A stretch of 64,000 bases of DNA from Hsuehochloa calcarea (Eukaryota > Streptophyta > Magnoliopsida > Poales > Poaceae), in the NCBI GenBank assembly GCA_036346395.1, contig CM070611.1, positions 19,726,473-19,790,472 on the forward strand, written 5' to 3'. How positions within the stretch are numbered: position 1 is the first letter of the stretch; each line of letters starts with the position of its first letter. Shown here piece by piece: positions 24,730 through 35,849 of this stretch. Below the pieces are notes generated by a model. It saw only the letters and a program-made list of their open reading frames with translations. It was not told where the DNA came from and searched no databases. The translations under genes and the position numbers were made by a program.

Positions 24730-25690
24730 TAGGAAGGTCGGGGCACCGCCCCTGCGGCCCGACCATACTCCTCCATCTTGTCAAAGAGCTCCGCCACTGA
24801 GCGGACGGGCTTGCGTGCCAGTCTTTCTAACAAGGGGCCCTTCTGGAGTTCGCAAGTTGCGGCATTTATGATGGTTGTTTCATTGACCCCCTTTACCTGA
24901 TACTTTACCTCCGTGAACTTTTGGAAGAAGCTGCGGAGGGATTTGCCCAGGACCTGCTTTATTGCGAACAAGTGCTCCGCATCTTTTGGCTCCGTTTAGT
25001 TTCCCTGGAAGTTGTTGCGCACCAGGTCTTGCAACTACTCCCACACGTGTATGGAGCGGGGTGAGATGGCGAAAAACCACGTCAACGCCACGTCCTTGAG
25101 TGCTAGGGTGATGCTTTCTGCTTTTGTTGTGTCGTCTCCCCCGGCTGCCTCGATGGTCATTTCGTATACATGGAGGAACTTCGAGGGGTCCGTGCATCCC
25201 TCGAAGGGCCGTACCTCTGGCATTTTAAAGCCCTGGGCCAACGGGCTGTCTCCAGCCCGATGCTTAAGGGGGAGTTCGGGTCGCCCTGAAGTATTGGAGT
25301 CGGAAGCACGGCTGCTGGTGCCTGAAGGACGGCTCCCTCTGCCTCAGTTTGCACGAGCCTGAGTGGTGCCCGAGAGACCCACCCCTCAGCTACCGGAGGT
25401 CAAGCATCTCCCAGCGGAGGTCCGCCAGCTCCCATTGGAGGGCTTTGTACGCCTCCCGCATTATGCCTGCCTCTCCGTGCTGCGGGCATGCTGGGAGGTT
25501 GGGTTTCTCCCCCGATAATGTTCCACTACGTGGAATTGTTTGTCTCTTCCTCTGTGGCTAGGGCGGTGGCCGCCGGTGCCCCGGAAGTCATACTTCGCTT
25601 GGCCCTCGGGGCGCTGTGCGTGGCCACCGCCACAGCGGCCTCGGCTGCCGAAGCTTTGGGCGCAGCTTTTCGAGGGGTCATGCTAGTGCA
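24730..25690 (-). pseudogene. Gypsy gag remnant
   Basis: The minus strand starts near 25681 (MTPRKAAPK...) after the primer site, then frameshifted pieces. 25241-25035 reads MPEVRPFEGCTDPSKFLHVYEM...ALKDVALTWFFAI and 24971-24729 reads QVLGKSLRSFFQKFTEVKYQVKGV..., together a retrotransposon gag core (PF03732-like). The frame ends at about 24730 and no pol follows. The leading segment is Ala/Pro-rich. Confidence 0.7.
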
Positions 25691-26038
25691 TCGGAGCTGT
25701 GTTTCTTGTCTTTCCTGCCGGTCCCCACGAACGGCGCCAACTGTTATAGTAAAAGAAGACTAGACAGTAAGAGGAGGGGACCCCCGGTGTCCTTCGAGTG
25801 ACCGGAGAGTCCTCGAGATAAGGGACCAGCTGCTAGGAAAAAATGTATGTGTATTAGTTGTTCTAAAAAACTAGATCTGCCTTGTTACATGGGGGGAAGG
25901 CGGCTATTTATAGCCTCTTTAACAGGGTACATGATGTTACTATCATACCCCTAAAAATATCCTATGCGCGTAGAGGCTGCAGGGGCTTTCCCCCCTACAC
26001 ATAGCCTTTGGCCCATGGTGGACCCTCCTAGGCTTGGT

Positions 26039-27231
26039 CGTCTCTGATAAAACAATCACACACAGTTCTCTTGGAACCGTATGTGATATGGACCTATCAT
26101 AGACGGTTTTTAAATACAACCGTCTGTGATACTTCACAGACGGTTCTTGTTAAGAATCGTCACGGCAGAGGATTGATTGCCACGGCAGAGGATTATCTGC
26201 CCAAATCCTACCATAGCAGAGGATTGGCTGCGCAAATCCTACCACGGCAGAAGATTGGCGCCATGGTAAAATCAGAGAGATTCCAAACCATGGTAAAATC
26301 ACAGAAAGTTCATGATACGAACCGTCTGTGATATGTCACCACAGACGATTTTTATATGAAACCGTCTGTGATTCGTAGCGCGGGAGTTCGAAAATTTTTG
26401 AATGCATGCGCGGGAGTCAAAATATTTTGGCGATGTCCTTATAAATAATAGCCGAGTCGAGTCGGGATGTGCTGGGGAGGTTGTCGAACCTGCGGGACGC
26501 CGACGTGCTGCTAGACTTCGTCTCCATCGACGTGCTCCGGTCCAAGTTCGCCGCCGCAGGCCTCGACGACAGGGACCTCGTACTCTTCAACTGTAAGCAA
26601 ACAAACTTACGACAGGGACCTCGTACTCCTCAGCTGTAAGCAAACAAATTTCTTCTTCCTCGATGACTCGATCGATCATAGTAGCTAACTTATGGGTGCA
26701 CGTACGTAAATGGTAAATGGGTGCAGCGGCTCACATCCGCAATGGCTTCTCTGTCATCGCCTCCGATGTCGTGCTCTACAACCACACCTCCATCGTTGAC
26801 TCCTATTCGGGCCTACTCAGCACCCTCTTCACTGACGCCATGATCAAGATGGGCAGCATCGAGGTACTCACAGGATGCAAGGGGGGTCAGGAAGGTTTTT
26901 GTATGGGAGTAATATCTTTTTCATGTATTTTCAAGAGTCTATGAAGATGGAAAAGTCACATAAACTGTGATGTACCAACTATGAAACATTCAAAATCCGA
27001 TTTTTTTTTTGCAATAGAAAAACTTTCACAGACGGTTCTAAACAAGAACCGTCTGTGAAAATAGACTATCACAGATGGTTCTGAATAAGAACCGTCTGTA
27101 ATACCTTTTTTCACAGACGGTTTGAAAACCGTCTGTGATTTCAAACCGTCTGTGATGACCGTCTGTTATCACAGACACATAAATCCAGACGGTTCAAAAA
27201 ACCGTCTGTGATGAGGTGTTTTGTAGTAGTG
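26039..27231. mobile_element. CACTA element carrying peroxidase fragment
   Basis: 1193 bp, flanked by a 3-bp duplication GGT (26036-26038 and 27232-27234), the size typical for CACTA. The right end TTTTGTAGTAGTG is the expected inverted CACTACTACAAAA; the left end (CGTCTCTGATAAAACAATCAC) is degenerate. Both ends carry arrays of CACAGACGGTT / AACCGTCTGTGA repeats (26060-26370 and 27010-27215). The middle (26440-26950) is a captured gene fragment related to class III peroxidases. No transposase, so it is non-autonomous. Confidence 0.75.
26471..26910 (+). pseudogene. Class III peroxidase fragment captured by CACTA
   Basis: Two exon-like pieces. The first (26495-26593) reads DFVSIDVLRSKFAAAGLDD followed by RDLVLFN. 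A 36-base tandem duplication (about 26569-26604 and 26610-26645) contains the variant DRDLVLLS, each copy followed by a TGTAAGC splice-donor-like site. The second (26750-26875) reads SDVVLYNHTSIVDSYSG then LSTLFTDAMIKMGSIEVLTG. These match the C-terminal half of secretory peroxidases ('KFAAKGL..RDLV.LSG' and 'SD..L......V..Y......F...F..AM.KMG.I.VLTG'). The proximal haem-binding AHTIG block that should lie between them is absent, as are the N-terminal half and signal peptide. It cannot encode an enzyme. Confidence 0.7.
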
Positions 27232-27983
27232 GGTCCACCTGGCTGGTCCACCTGGTCCACTAGCATCCGACACACCCAACGGGATGTAGGACACTCCTGG
27301 GCCGAGGAGGCTCCAGGCATCCTTCGCTTCTCCCGAGGTGGCCCAGACGGATCGCAGCTTCTGGACTTGTGGTACTTTGGTGACCTCCGGGCTTTGCGGT
27401 ACTCCCTAAGACCCTCTGGGGAGGCTGGTCTTTGCCAGGTCGTTGGGGCTGGTGGGGCCGCCCCTACGATAGTTTTTGTTCAGAACCGTCTCTGATACTT
27501 TACATACGGTTTTCAATAAGAGTCGTCTGTGATATTACTTTTTAACATACAGTTTTTAGCGTAGTCAGTAACACAGATGGTCGCTAAACTAAAACCGTTT
27601 GTGACTGTGTTTAATACCGACAGTTTTAATCAACCGTCTGTGATGAAGTATCTAGTATTAACTTTTTTGTAGTAGTATGAAGAGCAATAACCAAGCCAGG
27701 TTCAATTCCTCGCAAGAGCCAACGGTGAGTAATTTGACCCTTTTTAGGGTTGAAAATATTTTTTGATGGATGCCTAAGAGGGACTAGTTATCAATTTAAT
27801 TAGAAAGAAATAGGCAGCTAAATCGAAAGCCCGAAATGACTCAAACCTGGATGGTGGGCGTGACCCACACCTGAGTTAAGCTTATTTCCTGGTTGAATTT
27901 TTTTTAGAAAACATAGAAAGAACTGCTTACTAAGAAATGATACATATATGCAATTAGGGGAAAACTAACTCTTTTCTCGGTAG

Positions 27984-30339
27984 GTTGATGATCTTTGTTC
28001 GGATTGGCATCTTCGTGCTCTTCTTCAAGTGGCGAATCAGCAGTGCTGGAGTGATCAGCTCCACCGACGGCGATTACACGAGTAGGGCAGGGGCGATATG
28101 GACGGTGTCCATCGCCGGGGAGCTCTGGTTCGCCTTGATGTGGGTGCTCGACCAGCTGCCCAAGATGAAGCCGGTCCGGCGCACCGTGGACGTCGCGGCG
28201 CTCGAGTCGTCGCTGCTGCCGACGATGGACGTGTTCGTGACCACCGCCGATCCGGAGAAGGAGCCGCAGCTGGTGACGGCGAACACTGTCCTCTCCATCC
28301 TCGCCGCGGACTACCCTGCCGACAAGCTCACGTGCTACGTCTCTGACGACGGGGGCGCGCTACTCACCCGTGAGGCTGTGGCCGAGGCTGCCCGCTTCGC
28401 GGGGCTGTGGGTGCCGTTCTGCCGGAAGCACGGCATCGAGCCCAGGAACCCGGAGGCATACTTCAGCGTCGGCGCCGCCGTCGTTGATAGCAAGGCGAGG
28501 CTGGTCACGAGGGGTAACTACAAGGGGAAGGCGTGGCCAGAACTGGCACGGGACCGAAGGCGCGTGCGGCGGGAGTACGAGGAGATGCGGCTGCGGATTG
28601 ACGCGCTGCAGGCCGGTGACATCCGGCGCCGGCGGTGGTCGCAGGCCGACGGAAGCAGCAGTTGGCGGCGCGGCACTGCCGAAGATCATGACGAAGTTGT
28701 CCAAGTACTAATCAGTCCACCCGGCCGTAAGCCACAGCTCGGCGTCGTCGACAGCAGTAATCCTGTCGACCTTGCCTCCGTCGACGTGCGCCTCCCGGTT
28801 CTTGTCTACGTGTGCCGGGAGAAGCGCCCGGGCCGCGCCGACCACCGGAAGGCAGGCGCCATGAACGCGCTGCTACGTGCATCTGCCATGCTGTCCAACG
28901 CGCCATTCGTCCTCAACCTCGACTGCGACCACTACGTCAACAACTCGCAGGCCCTCCGAGCGGGCGTTTGCTTCTTGGTCGACCGCGGCGGCAGGGTCGA
29001 CGCCGACACAGTCGCTTTCGTCCAGTTCCCGCAGCGCTTCGACGGCGTCGACCCCACCGACCGCTACGCCAATCACAACCGCGTCTTCTTCGACTGCACC
29101 GAGCTTGGCCTCGACGGCCTCCAGGGCCCCATTTACGTCGGCACAGGTTGCATGTTCCGCCGCGCCGCGCTATATGGCGTCGACCCGCCGCGTTGGAGAC
29201 CGAACGGTGATGCTGCCAAGGACGCCGGCGCCGAGGCTGACAAGTTCGGCGTCTCGATGCCGTTCCTAGAGTCCGTACGTGTGGCCTTGAACCAGCAGGA
29301 GCAAGGCAACAGTAGTTGTCCTCGGGGCTTGCTCGACGAGGCAGCCATTGTTGATGCAACTGCACTTGTCTCGTGCGCGTACGAGGACCGGACAAAGTGG
29401 GGCAGGGACATCGGCTGGATATATGGTACAGTTACGGAGGACGTGGCGACCGGCCTCTGCATGCACCGGCGAGGCTGGCGCTCCGCCTACTGCACCTCCA
29501 CCACACCCGACGCCTTCCGTGGCACTGCGCCGATCAACCTCACGGATCGGCTGAACCAGGTGCTGCGCTGGGCCGCAGGCTCCCTCGAGATATTCTTCTC
29601 CCGCAACAACGCGCTCCTCGCCGGCCGCCGACTCCACCCGCTGCAGCGCGTTGCGTACCTCAACACGACGGTGTACCCGTTCACGTCGCTATTCCTGCTC
29701 GTCTACAGCCTCTTCCCGGCGATCCCGCTCTTGATCGGAAACGCCGCCGGCGGCGCCATCTCCTTGGACAGGCTGCTGCCGGCCACATACGTCGCCTTCC
29801 TCACGGCGCTGACGCTGACACTCGCGGTTGTGGCCGTGCTGGAGGTGAGGTGGTCGGGCATCACGCTGTGGGAGTGGTGGCGGAACGAGCAGTTCTGGAT
29901 GGTCTCCGCGACGAGCGCGTACCTTGCGGCGGTGGTGCAGGTGGCGCTCAAGGTCGCGGCGCGGAAGGAGATATCGTTCAAGCTAACTTCAAAGCAGAGC
30001 GCGACGGGCACCAGTGCCGGAAAGAAGGACAAGTTTGCGGAGCTGTACGCCGTGAGGTGGACGGCGCTGATGGTGCCGACGGCGGTCGTGCTTGCGGTGA
30101 ACGTGGCGTCCATGGTGTCACGGATCGAGGGCATGCGGTGGAGGAAGGCTCCGGCGGCGGCGCTCGGGGTGGCGTTCAACGTGTGGGTGGTGGTGCATCT
30201 CTACCCCTTCGCCTTGGGGCTAATGGGTCACCGGAGCAAGGCGCTTAGCCCCCTCCTCTTACTCTTGGCTGTCGCCTTCCTCACCGTCCGCTTGCTCCAT
30301 CTCATCATCCAATTCCAGACGCCACATTTATGGACGTAA
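27984..30339 (+). CDS. CslF: CslF-like gene, exon 2 (mixed-linkage glucan synthase-like)
   Basis: Family GT2 cellulose-synthase-like F protein, 834 residues with exon 1. CslF proteins make cell-wall (1,3;1,4)-beta-glucan from UDP-glucose in grasses and are integral membrane enzymes. Visible features in the joined protein: two N-terminal membrane helices (about 53-66 and 88-108); the first conserved Asp in VSDDGG (about 171-172); the DCD motif in LDCDHYVNN (363-365); VDPTDRYANHNRVFF and GPIYVGTGCMFRR, typical of CslF; TED (534-536); the QVLRW acceptor motif (575-579); then about six C-terminal helices ending at the TAA at 30337. Length is within the family range and all catalytic motifs are present. 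The acceptor is TTTTCTCGGTAG at 27972-27983. Which CslF member it is cannot be decided here; CslD is less likely because of the short N-terminus and sequence details. Confidence 0.9.
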
Positions 30340-30409
30340 CCAACTTCAGGATCTTTTCGCCACTAAATATGCAACATATGCAGAGTCATTGCACGATTCA
30401 TATTGAAAA
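30340..30409 (+). other. 3' UTR stub of CslF-like gene
   Basis: Only 70 host bases lie between the stop codon and Copia A2. No AATAAA-type signal is obvious here, so transcript 3' ends may now form inside the Copia LTR. GAAAA at 30405-30409 is the left TSD. Confidence 0.5.
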
Positions 30410-30701
30410 TGTTGAGTAACCGTCGCTGGCGAGTCCAGTCCGAACGGGTACCTCGTATACAATGATCAGAATCGTAAGAACGATGAAGAACACAAGAACA
30501 CAACAGTAGAATGAACACAGAGATATGCGGGACTTCAGGGTCTGCTTTATTGCTTCGGATCAATTAGGGTTACAATGAGAGGGGGGTGACCCTCTATTTA
30601 TAGACTACGGGATGAGGAGTTCAATTGGGCCAGGACTCTCCGGAGTCCTGGGCCCGTACTGGGCCAGGACTCTCCAGAGTCCTGGGCCCGGTTTCTTAAC
30701 A
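30410..30701 (-). repeat. 3' LTR of Copia A2
   Basis: TGTTGAGTAACC...GGTTTCTTAACA, nearly identical to the A1 LTRs, followed by ACTCCCCCTTG-type reversed polypurine tract. Confidence 0.92.
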
Positions 30702-30959
30702 CTCCCCCTTGAACACTCATCCAACATGTTCATGTCTCGTCAAAACTCCATAAAAACCCAGTGGGAAAAATTTGGAGAAAGAGTACATGTCATGCGTTCT
30801 CTTTGTGTTGCACAATTGCCTCATTAAAAACCTTAGTCGAGAAACTTCAGAAAACTTCGTCAAGGGAAAAAGAGTACAATCCACCCGGCTTCATTAAATC
30901 TCAGGATTTATTCTTTGGGTACTTGATCTTCGTGATCAAGATTCAATAATGAGTTCGTG

Positions 30960-32600
30960 AAGATTCTCCCCGAGATCGCACTTGTCTAAGTCTTATCATT
31001 CCAATTCCACGTATGCATCTTTCAAAACTAGGATTGGAAGTGACTTAGTGAATAAATATGCAAGATTTTCACATGACTTAGTATGCAGTACTTTAATTTC
31101 GTCCATCTTTTGCATTTCGTGAGCATAGAAGAACTTGGGATTGATATGCTTTGTAAGGGGACTCTTCACATAACCCATTTACTCTTGTGCGACGCAAACT
31201 GTATTATCTTCATAGATAATAGTGGGGGTTTGCACGGTATTCAATCCACATGACTGCTGGATGTGGTGAATCATCTGCCGAAGCCAAGCACATTCTTGTG
31301 AGGCCTCGTACAGTGCTACGATTTGTGAGTGGTTCGTCGAAGTCGATACAAGACTTTGCTTAGACGATTTTCATGGAATTGCAGTTCCACCACATAGGAA
31401 TACATAGTATGTTTGCGACTTGGCTGTATGCGGGTTCGACAGGAACCCGACATCTGCATAGTCATTCATACACAAGTCTTGGTTCTTTCTATAGAATAGT
31501 CCAAGTTCTTTGCTTTCTTGGAGGTAACGGAAGATGTCCATTATTTCCTGCCAATGCCTTTGGTAGGTTCTGTATTACACCTTGCTAACAGGTTTACGGC
31601 AAATGCGATGCCTGATCTAGTACAGTTTGCTAAATACATGAGTGCTCCTACTGCACTCAGGTATGGGAATTTTGGTCCCAGGACTTCCTCCCCCTCTTCT
31701 TTAGATCTGTACGGGTCCTTGTCTTGCTGCAAGGATCTCCCGACCATCGGCACTTTCGAAGGATATGCCTTTTCAAAGCCGAACCTTTTTCAATACTTTC
31801 TGAGTGTAGGTTGGCTGATGTACTAGAATCTCTTCCGGGATATGCTCAAGCTGCAAGCCTAGGCGATGTTGGTTTGATCCAAATCTTTTATTTGAACTCG
31901 ACTCGGTAAGAGCTTGATTTCTTAATACCTTCTAAGGTTCCAATGATATTGGATCATCTTCATACTGCGAGATTTATACAAAATCCATCACAGGATCGTC
32001 GTATAAATACACAGGATAATTCTCATTGTTCGTGTAGCCTTTCTTGCATAGAAAGTCGCGAGCGATTATACCACGATACTTTGATCGCTTGATCCATACG
32101 GTGACTTTACGAGTTGCACCTTTGTATAGATTTCTATTTGCTCTATCTTGGTTGGGACGAGGATACATTCGGTATCTTCATATAAATGTCGAATTCAAAT
32201 TTCCATAAAGGTATCTGATTACCACATCCATCAATTTCACTTCTAACTTCAAGTTCACTGCCATTGAGATAAATATCTAAAGGTAATTCCGCTCATGACC
32301 GGGGAATAGGTTTCTTCATAACAATCTCCTGGACGTTGAGTGAAACCTTGTGCAACGAGCCTTGCTTCTTTCATTTCTCTTTCGAACAAATACCCACTTA
32401 TACCCTACATGGTGCACATGGGGAGGTGTGCGGCTTACAGGCCCAAGCACCTCTCTTTTATTCAGAGAGAACAATTCAGTTTCTATTGCCTTCTTCCAAT
32501 CTTCTCAATTTGATCTTTTCTTATATTCAACGAGCGATGCAGGCTCTGGATCAAGATTGATGATTGTGACAATTTTCTTTGCAAAGTAAATGTCGACATT
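30960..32600 (-). pseudogene. Copia pol remnant of A2
   Basis: Minus-strand pieces: MYPRPNQDRANRNLY followed by VYLYDDPVMDFV (32168-31974, reverse transcriptase region with the YVDD-adjacent context) and GYVKSPLTKHINPKFFYAHE (31178-30996, RNase H). Stops and frameshifts throughout. Same block as 2950-4480. Confidence 0.75.
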
Positions 32601-34799
32601 GGCTGTTGGCTTATTCATAGATTCTCCCAAGATCATAAAGTTTATAGCTATGTCTTCAAGGTGCGATATTTCTTATGCTTCTATTTGCTTACCGCTACTT
32701 TCAATTGCGGGGCAAGTCCCTTTAGTTTTTCAGCTCCGATGTGTGCGCACACATCCATGCTGATGTCTCCCTTCATGGGGATGTTCAATTCTAGTATGTC
32801 TTTTCTGAAGGTTCCATACTGGTGCCAGGTCTCAACTGGCTCCCCTTCCGATTATGGGGTACTTTGGTGATCGGCTGTGTCAAGTCCTTCTTATCCTTTT
32901 TCACCAGCGTCCCGGTTACTTGGATTCGAGGGGCGGAGTTCTCGTCCTTCAGAGGCCTTAGGGCGGGATTAGGGATACCTTCATCGGTATTTCAACCCTC
33001 TCGGTGCATTGCGTGCAGGCATATGCGACTTGGTCACGCTCTTCAAATCACTAAAGTGGTTAGGCGGTTGATTCGCTAATGCTTGCAAATCAATTATCTT
33101 ACGGGATCGCAATTATTTTCTAGACTTCAATTATCTTCTAGACTTGATTATCTTACGGACTTCTCTATTTGCTTCACTAGTCGCAGTCATATGCATGGAT
33201 TTCAATTATCTTCTAGACTTCAATTATCTTCTAGACTTCAATTGTCTTACGGACTTCTCTATTCTCGACATTTTACATCAAGGGTTGATTTCCTCCCCTA
33301 ATGACGAAATAATTCTCATCTAATATGCTATCAAGCGGTTTGCATGCAAATCTCGATCGTAGGGTCCAAATACGATTATGGATCTTTGTCTCATAACCAA
33401 CGATATATCGGACTTTTGGAGAGTGCCCATTTTAGTTTCTTTGTGGTGGTGGTACAGGTACATAAAACTTGCAACCAATCCTTCAAAGATGAGAAATTTT
33501 CAGTGTTGACCCTTGCGCTAGTTGCATAGGTGAATGTATGTTATATGTCGGTGGTCGAAAATTGAGGAGAGTTGCTGCATGCAGGACTGCGTGTCCCCAA
33601 CATGTAGTTGGTAAATAACAATTCTGCTAGTCCATTCTAGGTGTGGACATGCGGTACGGGATGCTCAATTTTAATTCTCATTTTCACACAATAATCATCA
33701 TATGCCCTTGAAGTAAATTCTCGGCGTTGTCCATTACGTGGACTTCACATGATGATAAGGAAATTATTCTTAATGTTAATTATCTACGAGATTAGCTTTG
33801 CGAGCGGGGTTTCGTAGACATTAAACAAACGTCGCGACCGTTTGAGGAAGCATCGATAAGCACCATAAAATACCTAAATGACCCTTACAGGGCTGTTTAG
33901 GACCGCAAATGTCTCCTGGATACGGTCCCAGAATCGAGGATTTCGTCCTTTACTTTGAGTAGAGAGTCTAGTAGTCGGTTTCCGATGGTACATGCAGGTA
34001 CACAAAATCTTAGGATTCGGAAGTTCTTTACATTGACACTATGTCCTGTGAATTGTTAATTATACTTCTCATCATCCTAGACCTAAGTGGCATAATCTAT
34101 CATGCGAGAGATAGAAGAGGTTTAGAGCTTCTAAATATAGTTTTGAGCGTAAGATAGGTCGCAGATGCCTTGATATTAGTGTAGTATAGCCCATTTTCAA
34201 ATGAAGAAAGTCGTTCTAATACCATTATTCTACTATTTTAAATCACGCCTTGTAATGGCGATTATTCCTTACCATGCTCTTCTTGATCTCTACGTGGAAA
34301 CCGTTAGCGAATATCCTTGAGAGTTCTAGTCGATTATGGGCACAACAAGGCTTCTTTAATGACCAAAGTTGTGTCCGTCGGAGTATAATTGTGGCCCTTC
34401 CGAGCCTATTATACATGTATCATTGCTGCGATTGTCGTAAGGCTACGAGCATTCTTCTTGATCATTGAAAAATTCCATCTCTCTCAAGGTGGTATTCATT
34501 GTGCTGCCACCGCTAAGCACACTTCCTCCATAGGGCGCTACATGCATTCTAATATAATGTACTTTATTAATATGTAGCAGAAATCCAGCAACACATAAAA
34601 TAAAAATACTTCAGATATTAGAACATAACTTGCTATCATAAATACGGGAAATATAAGTCTTGCAGGACTCATCATAAGAATTTAATGCTTTGCTCTTCTA
34701 GAGCCTACAACCATTATTCAAAGTTTCATCATAATCACAAAATGCAAGTGACTGTAAAAGGATCTAAGTGCAATGCATGCATTAGATCGAATCAGCGAA

Positions 34800-35410
34800 G
34801 TATTCAGAAACTTCTGCCTTAATCTGCTACATGGCGATCTTCTCCTCTTGGGCAATTACGGTTATGGCCGCTGCTATGTCCAAAGGAGGCATGATGGGAG
34901 CTGCTACTAGGCTGTCCACATCCATAAATGCAACTAATGGGTGTGGATCTTCCGTGCTTGCAATGGTGAGGTGTGCCTCATGCTATCCTTTGCCCCTTTT
35001 CTTAGACTGTAAAAGCACCAATTACGTGTGACTCACGACTTTACCCTTCTTGCCCCTCTTCTTCGTGAGAGGCTTCATTACCTTATAGCTACTAGTATTG
35101 GCTTCATGGCCAACATTGCTACTAGGTGGCTGTGAGATGTAGTTCTTCCTTAGAACATTATCTTGTGCTTTCGCAATTTACGATGTCAATTAATGCGGTA
35201 TACTTCTTGTAGCCATTTTGACAATAATTGCGTCGGATTGCACCGCATTCGGTGAAGGTAGAGAGGGTCTTGTCAATCTTACGCTCATCCGTGATTACCT
35301 TATCCGAGTTGAAGGCTGTACAAATTACGGCCATCTTTGGGCCAACTCTTTCGAACTTACGGTTCGTGATGCGATCATTTTTCATATTCATGCAAAAGTT
35401 CATAGGGTTC
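34800..35410 (-). pseudogene. Copia gag remnant of A2
   Basis: Counterpart of 6710-7400 in A1 with the same basic C-terminal block and frame breaks. No intact protein. Confidence 0.55.
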
Positions 35411-35849
35411 TTGCTGGTAATTTACATAAAATGGTTGCAAAATTCTCATAATGCTCTTGAACTCCCGTTCGTGTTTAAAGTATTTTTCATGCATTTTCAT
35501 GATTTATCGCTATTTTCGATGATTAAAAGCAATATGAATAATCACAAATAATCAAAACAGTAAATACAATAAATAAATTGCATAGAAATAATAATGACAA
35601 GGTAAAAATGCTTCAAATGCAAAACCGATTCAAAATTTGAATTCAGAGGCCCTTTTCTCTTGGAATACGAATTTTCGTAGTCTGCAATTTCTAGGGGCTA
35701 AAGCGTGAAAATTTCAATTCGAGAAATTTTTCGCGTAATTCTGAGAAACCCGAGGACCTTTACGCAAAACGGCCCTTTTTTCGTTTTCTTCTCTTTTTTT
35801 CTTTCTTTTAAAGTCGGTTATCTGGTAGGCCTTTTGGGCGGCTGTTCGC

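Larger units (their letters stand above)
11249..27471 (-). mobile_element. Gypsy LTR element with antisense ORF, pol-less
   Basis: Ends read TGTCGTAG (11249) and CCTACGATA (27471), flanked by GTTAT and GTTTT, a 5-bp duplication with one change, inside CACTA subterminal repeats. The left LTR is 11249-11959 and the right LTR is 25742-27471. Orientation is minus: the sequence next to the right LTR reads TTGGCGCCGTTCGTGGGG on the minus strand (primer site, about 25722-25740), and the purine tract GCGAGGGGCT abuts the left LTR. It retains a gag fragment (about 25690-24730, minus) and an antisense ORF (plus strand, 12456 onward), but no protease, RT, RNase H or integrase. Antisense ORFs are known in the Tat/RIRE2/Grande group of Gypsy elements, so that is the likely relationship. 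Confidence 0.8.
25742..27471 (-). repeat. 5' LTR of Gypsy, split by CACTA insertion
   Basis: Starts TGTTATAG next to the primer site and ends CCTACGATA. The LTR sequence is interrupted at 26038 and resumes at 27235. A minus TATA box is visible near 25910 (TATTTATA). The split by the inner CACTA shows that CACTA to be younger than the Gypsy insertion. Confidence 0.85.
11043..27677. mobile_element. CACTA element (outer), split by Gypsy insertion
   Basis: The left end (ACTACTTTAAAAGATCAAT, 11044-11062) and the right end (TTTTTTGTAGTAGTA, about 27663-27677) are degenerate inverted copies of the CACTACTACAAAA terminus. Inside each end are repeats of ATCACAGACGGTT / AACCGTCTGTGAT (about 11110-11248 and 27472-27640), the subterminal repeats of this CACTA group. 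Without the inserted Gypsy element only about 206 bases remain on each side, so this was a roughly 0.4-kb non-autonomous element. Exact ends and TSD are uncertain because the termini have mutated. Confidence 0.6.
9555..27983 (+). other. 18.4-kb CslF-like intron with nested transposons
   Basis: Starts GTACAC and ends CGGTAG. Removing the CACTA nest (about 11043-27677) leaves roughly 1.8 kb, a normal grass intron length. The pieces outside the nest are 9555-11042 and 27678-27983, which hold no gene. Within 9555-11042 there are a short CCACT microsatellite (about 9939-9958), an AT-rich interspersed element (10035-10335) and a hairpin (10883-10948). If the gene is functional, splicing must remove the whole nest. 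Confidence 0.75.

Noticed and set aside
29373..30248. Long open frames overlapping CslF exon 2 on both strands
   Set aside because: Shadows caused by the high GC at third positions of the real frame; no similarity to any family.
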